NCBI GenBank assembly: GCA_900539345.1
Contig: UQBS01000048.1
Coordinates: 1 to 22,421 of the forward strand
Direction: 5' to 3'
DNA: 22,421 nucleotides
Source: an uncultured Coriobacteriaceae bacterium
Lineage (GTDB): Bacteria; Actinomycetota; Coriobacteriia; Coriobacteriales; UMGS124
Shown: positions 14,726 through 22,318 of the stretch, in pieces
Position numbering within the stretch: position 1 is the first letter of the stretch
How the letters are laid out: the number at the start of each line of letters is the position of its first letter
The notes under the pieces: generated by a model
Seen by the model: only the letters and a program-made list of their open reading frames with translations
What the model was told of the DNA's origin: nothing
Database searches by the model: none
Position numbers and translations under genes: made by a program

Positions 14726-15513
14726 GCAGCAATGATTCGCTAGCTGTGGAGCTGCGCGGAGTGTCGTTCTCCTATGGCAAGAGGCCCATCCTCGAAGACG
14801 TGAATCTGTCCTTGCGTTGCGGTGAGGTCACGGCGATTCTGGGTCCCAACGGCTGCGGCAAGTCCACGACGGTCAAGCTCATAAACCGCCAGCTCACGCC
14901 TAGCGCTGGGCAGGTTGTGATCGAGGGCCGCAATGTCGCCGACATGGGGCGCAAAGAGGTCGCCCGCCACGTGGCGGTGCTGGGGCAGGCCGTCGGCGTG
15001 GCGAGCATGTGCGCTGAGCAGTTCGTCATGTGCGGGCGCTACCCGCATCGGGCGGCCCTGGCGTCTCCCACGGCGCACGACCACGAGATCGTGCACAACG
15101 CCATGTGCCAGGCGGGATGCTTGCAGCATGCTGGGGCCGACATGGCACGCCTGTCGGGAGGCGAGCGGCAGCGCGTGCTTCTGGCAGCGGTGCTCGCCCA
15201 AGAGGCGAACGTCGTCGTGATGGACGAGCCCACGACCTACCTCGACCCCACGGCGTGCTTCGAGCTCATGGCCATGGCGCGCGGCCTTGCGCGGGGCGGG
15301 GCCGCCGTGGCCATGGTGCTGCACGATATCCCCCTGGCGCTCTCGTTTTGTGACCGGGCGGCGGTGCTTGCCCGGGGTCACGTGCAGGCGTTTGGTTCTG
15401 TCGAGGAAGTTGCCGACTCCGGCATTGTCGACCGCGTGTTTGACGTGCGCCTGCAGCGGATGCCGGCCGATGTGGGCGGTCATGCGGGGTATTGTTTGAT
15501 GCCGAGGGGGTAG
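14722..15513 (+). CDS. ABC importer ATPase (FecE/FepC type)
   Basis: A 263-residue ATPase energising the importer. It has Walker A GPNGCGKST at 41-49, Q-loop Q89, signature LSGGERQ at 144-150, Walker B VVVMDEP at 164-170 and the switch histidine H201 in VLHD. The YPH segment after the Q-loop is typical of the iron-chelate class. The GTG start at 14722 overlaps the permease TGA (GTGA, four bases) and is preceded by AAGGGGAGGGA, so the genes are translationally coupled. The operon ends here; repeat copy 3 follows 20 bases after the stop. Confidence 0.93.
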   Translation: MSSNDSLAVELRGVSFSYGKRPILEDVNLSLRCGEVTAILGPNGCGKSTTVKLINRQLTPSAGQVVIEGRNVADMGRKEVARHVAVLGQAVGVASMCAEQFVMCGRYPHRAALASPTAHDHEIVHNAMCQAGCLQHAGADMARLSGGERQRVLLAAVLAQEANVVVMDEPTTYLDPTACFELMAMARGLARGGAAVAMVLHDIPLALSFCDRAAVLARGHVQAFGSVEEVADSGIVDRVFDVRLQRMPADVGGHAGYCLMPRG

Positions 15514-15533
15514 AGGGCCGGCTCCTCTTTTCA

Positions 15534-15623
15534 ATTAACATACATTTCAGAATTTTGAAAATCGCGCCAACTGGGGTTTTGCTGAATTAGCATACATTTC
15601 GACTGGTGAGATGTATGCTAAAT
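15534..15623 (+). repeat. 90-bp palindrome-bearing repeat, copy 3 (solo)
   Basis: Same orientation as copy 2, about 5.6 kb away, with no DUF559-like gene next to it. It lies between two convergent genes. Its hairpin at 15587-15621 reads TTAGCATACAT facing ATGTATGCTAA. Relative to copy 2, one arm has A to G and the other the matching T to C, so the dyad is kept. Confidence 0.9.
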
Positions 15624-15635
15624 CCGAGCTCCAGT

Positions 15636-15681
15636 AGAAAAAACCGCCCCGCGGCGCTCACTTGGGCGCCGCGGGGCGGTT
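15636..15681 (-). terminator. Strong terminator of the heavy-metal exporter gene
   Basis: A perfect 16-pair stem joins AACCGCCCCGCGGCGC (15642-15657) and GCGCCGCGGGGCGGTT (15666-15681), loop 8 bases. On the minus strand the stem runs into a T-run (TTTTTTCTAC), so it is a textbook terminator for the gene ending at 15710. It may also stop importer transcripts arriving from the other side. Confidence 0.9.
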
Positions 15682-15709
15682 GGTTGTTTGGGTGTCGGGA
15701 GCGAAGGCG

Positions 15710-17008
15710 CTAGAAGGCGATCCCCAGAAGGTCGATGACGAAGCCCCAGGCCACGCCGATGAGGTAGAGCACGCCGAGGATGGCGAGGTTCTGCTTGGTG
15801 GAGCGGTTGGCGCTGAAGAGCACGAGCAGGCCAATGCCGGCCGAGACGAGAAGGCCCGCCATCGTTGCACCCATGCTGAGCACGCCTGCCAGGTAGAGCT
15901 GGGTGATGGCGACGCTGGCGGCACAGTTGGGGATAAGGCCGACCAGGGCACTCACAAAAATCGAGAGTCCGGGCACCGCCGAGATGGCGCCGACTAGGGC
16001 GTCTTCACCCGCAAGGCCCAGGATGAGGTTGAGCACGAGCGTGACGAGGAGGACGAAGAACGTGACCTCGGCGGAGCGCACGAGCGTCTCGCGCACCACG
16101 CCTGACCAGCCCATATCGGCTCCACAAGCGCAGCCCGGCCCGCAGCTGCCCACAAAGACGGGCGCAGGGGAAGAGGCGGGCTGAGCGGAGGAGTCGGAGT
16201 CATCGGAGTTGGAGTTGCCCGTCGCAGCGCTCGCTGTGTACCCGCTCACTTCGGCAGCGGCCTCGCTGGTGTCGGCCGTTTCGAGGGTCTCGCGGGTGCT
16301 GTCTTGGGTGCCCGCCGACTCAGCCGCGGCCTTGTCCCCGTTCGTCTCGCCCTCAAGCTGGCCCTTGGCGCCCTCCTCGATTTCCTCGAGCGAGAGGCCT
16401 TCTTCCTCGTTTGCCTGGGTGAGCAGGGCCTCGAGGTCGAAGGAATCGCCGTCGAGTGTGGCCGAGCCGTCGGGGTAGATGGCGATGATAGAGCCCGAAT
16501 CGAGCTGGAAGATCTCGGGCTCGTCGGAGCCCACGAACTCGGCGCCCATGCCCTGGACCTTGATGCCAAGCACGCGAATGGCGAGGTCCACCAAAAAGCC
16601 CGTTGCCATGCCGAGAGCGACCTTGAGCAGCACGAGCTGCACCATGAGGCCGGGGTCGGCCTGCTGGGCTATCATCAAGGGCAGCATCTCGTCGGAAGTG
16701 GAAAGAAACACGGCGAAGAGCGTGCCGAGCGTGATGACGCGACCGGCGTAGAGCATGGCCGCCGCGGCCGAGAAGCCGCACTGGGGCACCGCGCCGAGCA
16801 TGGCACCGATGGCAGGGCCGGAGGCGCCGGCGCGGGCGACGACCTCGCGGGTCTTGGCGCCTGCCTTGTATTCAAGTGCCACGAGGGCGAAATAGGTCAC
16901 GAGCAGAAACGGCACGAGGCGCAGCGTGTCGAGCGCGGCGTCGAGAAGACAATCCAAGAACAGGTCCAAAACGGGGCATCCAATCAGTGTGTTGCGAAAT
17001 GTCGCCAT
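15710..17008 (-). CDS. ArsP_2-type putative 10-TM heavy-metal/manganese exporter
   Basis: A 432-residue membrane protein in two halves of about four to five helices each, joined by a long acidic cytoplasmic loop. The first half has GAMLGAVPQCGFSAAAAMLY and FLSTSDEMLPLM. The second half mirrors it with ISAVPGLSIFVSALVGLIPN, CAASVAITQLYL and GATMAGLLVSAGIGLLVLF. This duplicated pattern is that of the ArsP_2 'putative 10TM heavy-metal exporter / putative manganese transporter' family. The central loop is rich in Glu, Asp, Ser and Ala and ends in a metal-binding-like SCGPGCACGAD. Substrate is unknown (Mn, As or another metal). I took ATG 17008 rather than 17071: the family core starts soon after it, and a TATACA-like -10 lies just upstream of it. 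Confidence 0.75.
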   Translation of the reverse strand: MATFRNTLIGCPVLDLFLDCLLDAALDTLRLVPFLLVTYFALVALEYKAGAKTREVVARAGASGPAIGAMLGAVPQCGFSAAAAMLYAGRVITLGTLFAVFLSTSDEMLPLMIAQQADPGLMVQLVLLKVALGMATGFLVDLAIRVLGIKVQGMGAEFVGSDEPEIFQLDSGSIIAIYPDGSATLDGDSFDLEALLTQANEEEGLSLEEIEEGAKGQLEGETNGDKAAAESAGTQDSTRETLETADTSEAAAEVSGYTASAATGNSNSDDSDSSAQPASSPAPVFVGSCGPGCACGADMGWSGVVRETLVRSAEVTFFVLLVTLVLNLILGLAGEDALVGAISAVPGLSIFVSALVGLIPNCAASVAITQLYLAGVLSMGATMAGLLVSAGIGLLVLFSANRSTKQNLAILGVLYLIGVAWGFVIDLLGIAF

Positions 17009-17021
17009 CCAAGGTAAGCCG

Positions 17022-17027
17022 TGTATA
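17022..17027 (-). promoter_or_regulatory. Candidate -10 element of the exporter gene
   Basis: On the minus strand this reads TATACA, 13 bases before the ATG at 17008. Transcription would start only a few bases before the codon, so the message would have a very short leader. No good -35 was found. Confidence 0.3.
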
Positions 17028-17169
17028 CCTCTTGCAAGGCCATCACGTCCCAATTGACCCAAAATATACATGTGAACGCCTGTTTGAGCTGGTAGATGTG
17101 CATATCAACATATGAGCAAGCAAACAGATGACACCCAGAATCCTGCTCCCCATAGGCCCCATGCATGCG

Positions 17170-17175
17170 TATACT
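17170..17175 (+). promoter_or_regulatory. Candidate -10 element of the 17223 operon
   Basis: TATACT lies 47 bases before the chosen ATG. It is one of the reasons for taking 17223 rather than 17112 as the start of the small membrane protein. Confidence 0.3.
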
Positions 17176-17222
17176 TGACGCGTTGCTATTTTTACCGCCT
17201 CCTCACGAGAAACGGGTTCGCC

Positions 17223-17729
17223 ATGATTTTTGTCATCCTCATTTTCTTGGGCATCGTCATTGCCGCTGTGGTGCTGCGCCGCGCCGGCGTGGGGATGGGC
17301 GACTCCGACGCGCAGATCGATTCTGTGTACGAGCTGCTCGAAGACGAGGCAAAGCCGTCCTCCCGAGGCAAGCTCGTGGCAAAGATGAAGTGGCTCACGA
17401 GCATCCCTATGCCCGACAAGACGGAAGGGTGCTTTGTCATTCTCACCTATGAGGACAAGAAGACGATGAAGTCGTCGATGAACTCGTACCTGCACTGCCT
17501 GGTGGGCAAGTCGTCCAAGGATGAGGCCGCCGCCGCTGCGCGTCACTTGAGCGGTGCGGGCAGCCCCACGATTGCACGCGACATTTCGGCCAAGTGTCCC
17601 TTTGTGGTGGCACTGCTGGCCTGCGAGGACTACGGCATGGACATCGAAGATTGCGAGCGCGCCCTCAAGCGCGTCTTCAACGACGAACGCCTCGTCAAGA
17701 CTGCGCCCGCCAAGACCAAGAGAGCGTAG
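17223..17729 (+). CDS. Small single-pass membrane protein of unknown function
   Basis: A 168-residue protein I do not recognise. It opens with one hydrophobic helix (MIFVILIFLGIVIAAVVL, residues 1-18), then a basic stop (RRAG), then a soluble domain of about 145 residues, probably cytoplasmic. The domain has no clear motif; it contains WLTSIPMPDKTEGCFVILTY and ends in a Lys/Arg tail. An in-frame ATG at 17112 would add 37 residues that look unlike protein and would cover the candidate -10, so I chose 17223, although no strong SD is visible there. The next gene begins 9 bases after the stop, so the two are one operon and may function together. Confidence 0.6.
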   Translation: MIFVILIFLGIVIAAVVLRRAGVGMGDSDAQIDSVYELLEDEAKPSSRGKLVAKMKWLTSIPMPDKTEGCFVILTYEDKKTMKSSMNSYLHCLVGKSSKDEAAAAARHLSGAGSPTIARDISAKCPFVVALLACEDYGMDIEDCERALKRVFNDERLVKTAPAKTKRA

Positions 17730-17738
17730 CGATTCATT

Positions 17739-19442
17739 ATGGGAATGCTTGAGCTGCATGTGTTGAGAAGCGGCGACAAAGGGTCGTGCGCCGCCGTGCG
17801 TCTGGCGGGTGCCGAAGAATTCGTCTGCGTCGACTGTGGCATCACGGGCACGACGTTTGTCGACGCGTGCGCTCAGACGGGGCTCATCCCGTTCAAGGTT
17901 CAAGCGTTCCTTATCACGCACTGCCATTCCAACCAGGTCAAAGGCCTCAAGTCGACGCTCACATGGCTGCAGAAGCGCGGCGTGGCGCCTCAGGTGTACG
18001 TCGAACCGGGCGTCCTGGCCGCAAGCCCTGTGCTCCAGGAGCTGCAGGGAATCGCCGATGTATGCGAGTTCCATACCAAGCAGCCCTTCTGGGTGGGTGA
18101 CATGTGCGTGCGGCCTTTCCGCACCTTCCATAACAACGAGGACAAGGGCAGCTGCTACAACTTCCGTTTTGAGACGCGCGTCTCGGGCGATGAGGCTGGT
18201 GAGCAGGCCGACTCCCTTGTGCTGCTCTCCGACGTGGGCGTGTTGAGCCGCGAGGCCCAAGGCGAGTTGCCCCATGCACGCCTGCTTGCCATCGAGGCGA
18301 ACTACGACACAGGCCTGCTTGACGAGGCGGCCCAGGCCAATCCCCAGGTGCGCTTTGCGGTAGACGTGCGCGGCAATTTCTCGAACGCCCAGGCGGCCTC
18401 CACGGTGCAGGCATACGCGTGGCCGGGCCTCAAGGATGTCGTAGCGCTGTACCTGTCGCGCCAGTACAACGCTCCTAGCCGCGCGACCGCGGCCATCGAA
18501 GTAGCGCTTGAGCAGGCTGGATGCAAGGCGCACGTCGCCTGCGCTTCGCCTGATGAGGCGCTGAGCGTGCTGCCAGAGAGCGAATCCGCGGGCGATGGCA
18601 ATGGGACGGCGCCTGAAAAGCCCGCTGTAGAGAGCGCTGCTGTCGAGAAGCCCGCCGTTGAGGGCGGTGTTGCTAATATGACCGCTCCCGAGGCATCTGT
18701 CTCCGAGATGCCGGGCCGTAATGCTGCTGTCGAGACGCCCGTTGCCGAGACGCCCGTCACGGTGGCAGCTGGCGCTAGCCCAGTCAAGGCCGGGCCAGTT
18801 TCTGGACAGCTCGCTGTAGGGGAAATCATTGTTGAGCCGATTGCTTCGGGCACACCTGCTGGTGATGGGCTCACTGGCAAAGACCCAATTGCAGAGATGA
18901 CAACCCTTGAGGCGGCCCTTGAAGCAGCGGCGTCTGAGGCGTGCGTTTTTGAAACGCTTGCTCATGAGGTCGGAGTGGAAACGACTGCTTCCGAAAGGTC
19001 TTTTGAGTCGTCCGCCCTTGAGGAACCCGCTCCTGAGCAGCCCGCCGTCATGCAACCCGCTCCCGAAGAGCCTGCCGTTGCACAACCCGCCCCCGAGCAG
19101 CCTGCACACGAGCCGTCGGCGTCTGAGACCCCCGCACTTTACTCTGCCCCCGAGGACATTCTCCTGCCTGAGCAGGCTCAGGAGATGGGCTATGTCGACT
19201 TGCGGGGGCTGCTTGATCTCTGGGTGCAACAGGGCCGCCTGGCGGAGTCCCCTGTCATCTCGGCTGAGGACCTCCTGCGTGTCCTCACTGCGGCCGATAT
19301 GCTCGACCCGCGCGACATGACACCAACCGAGAAGGGTATTGAGCTGGGCGTTTGGGCCGCCTTCGAGGCTGAGGGCCTTGCTCCCGTCTTTGCTGCCCGC
19401 ATGGCAGACAAGCTCTGGGAGCACGCGCGAACCCTCTTGTAG
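17739..19442 (+). CDS. WalJ/YycJ-like beta-lactamase-fold protein with altered metal site and long linker
   Basis: A 567-residue protein in three parts. Residues 1-270 align by eye with WalJ/YycJ metallo-beta-lactamase-fold nucleases block for block. The metal ligands are changed: HxHxDH becomes H61-C-H63-S-N65-Q66, the 'NHD' histidine is Y188, the 'GH.SN' histidine is N212 and the 'GHLS' histidine is Y237. H130 and D164 remain. It is probably not a normal two-metal hydrolase. Residues ~278-482 are a Pro/Ala/Glu/Thr/Ser-rich linker with ten-residue repeats of the PAPEQPAVxQ kind. Residues 483-567 form a compact helical domain with LLRVLTAADMLDP and TPTEKGIELGV, faintly like the small C-terminal domain of phage antirepressors. 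There is no signal peptide. A start at ATG 17745 is also possible. Confidence 0.65.
   Translation: MGMLELHVLRSGDKGSCAAVRLAGAEEFVCVDCGITGTTFVDACAQTGLIPFKVQAFLITHCHSNQVKGLKSTLTWLQKRGVAPQVYVEPGVLAASPVLQELQGIADVCEFHTKQPFWVGDMCVRPFRTFHNNEDKGSCYNFRFETRVSGDEAGEQADSLVLLSDVGVLSREAQGELPHARLLAIEANYDTGLLDEAAQANPQVRFAVDVRGNFSNAQAASTVQAYAWPGLKDVVALYLSRQYNAPSRATAAIEVALEQAGCKAHVACASPDEALSVLPESESAGDGNGTAPEKPAVESAAVEKPAVEGGVANMTAPEASVSEMPGRNAAVETPVAETPVTVAAGASPVKAGPVSGQLAVGEIIVEPIASGTPAGDGLTGKDPIAEMTTLEAALEAAASEACVFETLAHEVGVETTASERSFESSALEEPAPEQPAVMQPAPEEPAVAQPAPEQPAHEPSASETPALYSAPEDILLPEQAQEMGYVDLRGLLDLWVQQGRLAESPVISAEDLLRVLTAADMLDPRDMTPTEKGIELGVWAAFEAEGLAPVFAARMADKLWEHARTLL
19027..19116 (+). repeat. Three 30-base coding repeats in the Pro/Ala/Glu linker
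   Basis: Codons here spell three successive ten-residue units of the form PAPEQPAVMQ, PAPEEPAVAQ, PAPEQPAHEP. Such short in-frame repeats expand and contract by slippage, so linker length may vary between strains. Confidence 0.6.
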
Positions 19443-19450
19443 CGTGCGCC

Positions 19451-20902
19451 CTATCCGTCGTAGCGCCAGCTCTTGTCGGTAAGCATACGGGCGAGCGCCA
19501 GGCCGATGGGCAGGCAGAAGATGATGATCATTGCGCGCAGGCCCCACGACAGGGCGTCGCCTGCGTCGAGAATGCCCAGGTAGTACATCGCGCGGTACAG
19601 GTACAGACCCGGCACCATGATGACGATGGACGGCACAGTGAGGCTGATGCGCGGCAGCGTCATCTTGAGGCCCACGAACGATGCGAGAAGTCCTGCGATC
19701 AGCGCGCCGATGAGGGCCGCAGACTCCGGCAGCATGCCGGCAAGGTCGATGAGTTCCAGGCGCGTCGTGTTGGCGACAAGGCCGATGCATGCCGCCGTGA
19801 AGGCCATGCGCGGCGTCGAGTTGAACATGATGGAGAAGCCGAACACGCCGACGAAGCTCATGAGGCACCTGAGCAGGCAGGTTGACACAGGGTCGAGGCC
19901 CTGCGGCACGAACTCGTTGGGCGTGAAGCCTACAATCATGGCTACAATCCAGCCCGTGATGGTGGCGAGGAACACAATGGTGCCCGCATAGGTGAGCCGC
20001 TGCACGCCCGAGGCAAAGCGGAACTTCGCAAAGTCCAGCCCGCTCGTGATGAGCGGGAAACCAGGGATGACGAAGAGCAGGGCTCCGATATATCCCGCCT
20101 CGTGTTGGAACGCGTCGGGGATGAAGAGGGACAGCACGCCAAGCGTGCCCAGGTAGAGGAGGCCGGCCAGCGCGACCGACAGTATGTTCGCCCCAAAGTG
20201 GTTGAAGTGCTTTCTGCCAAGCGTCACGCGTGTGAAGTTGCCAAATCCCGCTCCGATGAGCGCGCCGGTCATTTCGATGAGGCCGCCGCCGAGCAAAAAC
20301 ACGAAGGCGAAGCATGCAAAGCCCGACGCCAGGCCAAGCTGCCAGGCGCTATAGCGGGGCTTGCGGTGCTCAATCTCGTCGAGCATCTTGTGGATGTCGT
20401 TTACGGTAAGCGTGTCGAGGTTGGCCTCAAGTTCGTCTTGGAAGCGCTCCATAATCTGGATGCGCTCGGTGTTGACGCCGGTCTTGGGCAGCGACACGAC
20501 CTCGGTGAATGACGAGCGGCCGTCCGACACGGTGGAGTCGATGGAGACGAGGCTGACGTCGGCCGTGCATGACACACCCAGCAGCGAACCCACATGCTGC
20601 ATGGTGGCCTCAACGCGATAGGCCCCGGTTCCGCTTGAGAGCATGAGCTTGCCCGTGCGCGTCACGATGGACGACTTCGCAGTGATGCCGGCCTTGGTTG
20701 CCAGGACATCGCCGTGCTCCTCCACCGTGGCATGCCAGTCCATCTTGAGGCGATTGAATATCTCGTGGTGCGAGGAGGGGTCGTTCGTAAGCAGGCGATT
20801 GATGATAGTCTCAAGCTCGTTTTCATGCTGGCTTTGAGCCGGTTGAGCCGTCTCCTGCCTGGTCGTCTGCATGGTCGCCGTACCCTGTTGCTCCTCGTTC
20901 AT
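19451..20902 (-). CDS. ThrE-type threonine/serine exporter
   Basis: A 483-residue exporter of the ThrE family, which expels threonine and serine. The first ~190 residues are a soluble domain (DUF1212 part: EIFNRLKMDW, TVEEHGDVLATKAG, YRVEATMQHVGSLLGV, HKMLDEIEHRKPRYSAWQ), followed by ten hydrophobic segments. The latter include GGGLIEMTGALIGAGFGN and the second-half block PRISLTVPSIVIMVPGLYLY. I took ATG 20902 because GGGAGCAGGA precedes it directly; an upstream ATG at 20956 lacks an SD and gives an unlike-family tail. It follows the CapA-family gene by 63 bases on the same strand. Its 3' end faces the WalJ-like gene with only 8 bases between stop codons and no visible terminator. Confidence 0.85.
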   Translation of the reverse strand: MNEEQQGTATMQTTRQETAQPAQSQHENELETIINRLLTNDPSSHHEIFNRLKMDWHATVEEHGDVLATKAGITAKSSIVTRTGKLMLSSGTGAYRVEATMQHVGSLLGVSCTADVSLVSIDSTVSDGRSSFTEVVSLPKTGVNTERIQIMERFQDELEANLDTLTVNDIHKMLDEIEHRKPRYSAWQLGLASGFACFAFVFLLGGGLIEMTGALIGAGFGNFTRVTLGRKHFNHFGANILSVALAGLLYLGTLGVLSLFIPDAFQHEAGYIGALLFVIPGFPLITSGLDFAKFRFASGVQRLTYAGTIVFLATITGWIVAMIVGFTPNEFVPQGLDPVSTCLLRCLMSFVGVFGFSIMFNSTPRMAFTAACIGLVANTTRLELIDLAGMLPESAALIGALIAGLLASFVGLKMTLPRISLTVPSIVIMVPGLYLYRAMYYLGILDAGDALSWGLRAMIIIFCLPIGLALARMLTDKSWRYDG

Positions 20903-20965
20903 TCCTGCTCCCGCTGGTTTTGCGCATGAGTGTATGTGCATCCGAGCTGCTCGCACAGCCCTTCG

Positions 20966-22318
20966 CTAGCCTTTGATGGTAATCCCGGAGTTGCCAACGA
21001 CTTCGGCGGTATGCTCCTGCATCCAGGCGAGGGCGTCGCTTCCCAGGCTCGACAGCAGGTAGTCGCCGGCGGCTTCTTCGGCGCTCATGTTGCTCACGAG
21101 GCGTACGTAGTCATCGGGCGTGCCGTCTGCCGAGTAGGTCCAGTATTCTACGAGTGGGGTCCAGGCAAGATTATCGATACTGACCGTTCCAGAGGCAGAT
21201 ATCACAATATCGCAACTGAACATGCCCGAAAGCACCGTCTCGGGGTAGTCGGTATAACTGCTTACGAAGTCACCCATGCCGTAGACGCACGGCATGGTAC
21301 CGCTGCCGTCTGAGCGGGGAACCTGCTCGAAACTTTGGATGACATGGGCATGGCTGCCGATGACCAGGTCGACCCCGGCATCGGCGCAGGTCTGGGCCAC
21401 TTCACGCTGCCAGTCGTTGGGGACGCTTGTGTATTCCTCGCCGCCGTGCATGTACACCACCACAGCGTCGGCCGCCGCGCGGGCGCGAGCGTAGTCCTGC
21501 GCGAATGCGGCGCTGTCCCAGGGTACGGCGTAATAGTTGTTGGGCAGGTCGGCCTGGTCGTAGCCGTTCTGGCCGTAAGAATAGGAGAGGAAGGCGACCT
21601 TGGCACCCTTGCGTTCCACCACACGCACCTGCGCACGGTCCTCCTCGTCGGTGTAGCTGCCGATGAAGGCGATGTCCGGGTAGCCCCTCCACAGCTGCTG
21701 CATGTGCTCGATAGGGCCCGTCCAGTAGTCGTAGGTGTGGTTGGTGTTGGAGCTCACCACGTCAAATCCTGCATCTACCAGCGCCTGCGCCATGGAGTCG
21801 GGCGTGTTGTAGCTGGGGTAGCCGCTCCAGTCCCAGTCGGTGTTTCCGCCCAGGACGGTCTCCTGGTTGACGAAGGCGATGTCAAAGCCGCTCACGATGG
21901 GCGCAATCTCGCGGTACAGGGGCGAGAAGTCGTACACGCCGTCGCCCGCTCCGGCGCCGCCCCACATCTCGGCAATCTCCAGGGTGCGCTCGTTGGCGAG
22001 GTTGTCGCCCACGGCGCAGAACGTGATGCGGGTGTCCCCCGAGTATGCAGGCGCGTCGCCTGTGCCCGACGCCGCGATGTCGCCGGGAACCGCGGAGGTG
22101 ACGAGATGGGCGGCATCCGAGCTTGCGTCTTCCGCCCCGCACGCGGTGCAGACAAGGCCCAGCGTTCCCACAGCCGCGGTGGCCAGATACGTCGAGAACG
22201 AGCGGCGCGTGAGCCCCTGCTGGCCGCGCGCGCAATCCTGGGTGAGGGACGCACCGCCACCTTGGAGCTCAAAACGAGAGCTGGCGTGTGTGTCAGGATG
22301 CTGCGCGGCGTGGTTCAT
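20966..22318 (-). CDS. CapA-family (PGA_cap) Tat-exported protein
   Basis: A 450-residue protein of the CapA/metallophosphatase-like family, relatives of which act in poly-gamma-glutamate capsule formation or other surface tasks. It has an N-terminal Tat motif (L-T-R38-R39-S-F) after an unusually long 37-residue lead, then a hydrophobic core ending VCTAC, where C60 could be lipidated. Domain landmarks: ITFCAVGDNLANE (near 106-118), FVNQETVLGG, FDVVSSNTNHTYDYW, VVYMHGGEEYTSVPN and LVIGSHAHVIQSFE, the metal-binding-like pattern of the family. The start ATG 22318 follows GGAAGGA by 5 bases; ATG 22348 is less likely. No CapB or CapC synthase gene is seen, so a capsule role is not supported here. 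It is probably in an operon with the ThrE gene. Confidence 0.85.
   Translation of the reverse strand: MNHAAQHPDTHASSRFELQGGGASLTQDCARGQQGLTRRSFSTYLATAAVGTLGLVCTACGAEDASSDAAHLVTSAVPGDIAASGTGDAPAYSGDTRITFCAVGDNLANERTLEIAEMWGGAGAGDGVYDFSPLYREIAPIVSGFDIAFVNQETVLGGNTDWDWSGYPSYNTPDSMAQALVDAGFDVVSSNTNHTYDYWTGPIEHMQQLWRGYPDIAFIGSYTDEEDRAQVRVVERKGAKVAFLSYSYGQNGYDQADLPNNYYAVPWDSAAFAQDYARARAAADAVVVYMHGGEEYTSVPNDWQREVAQTCADAGVDLVIGSHAHVIQSFEQVPRSDGSGTMPCVYGMGDFVSSYTDYPETVLSGMFSCDIVISASGTVSIDNLAWTPLVEYWTYSADGTPDDYVRLVSNMSAEEAAGDYLLSSLGSDALAWMQEHTAEVVGNSGITIKG

Noticed and set aside
8501..15623. The 90-bp repeats as a CRISPR array or composite-transposon ends
   Set aside because: The copies are kilobases apart, in mixed orientation, with no spacers and no cas or transposase genes. 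Copies 1 to 3 enclose unrelated core genes, so only the 8501-9956 unit is considered.
17043..20315. Minus-strand open frame of over 1000 codons opposite the WalJ-like gene
   Set aside because: It runs antisense to two plus-strand genes and out of frame through ThrE; its composition is Arg/His-rich and matches nothing. The plus-strand genes have recognisable domains.
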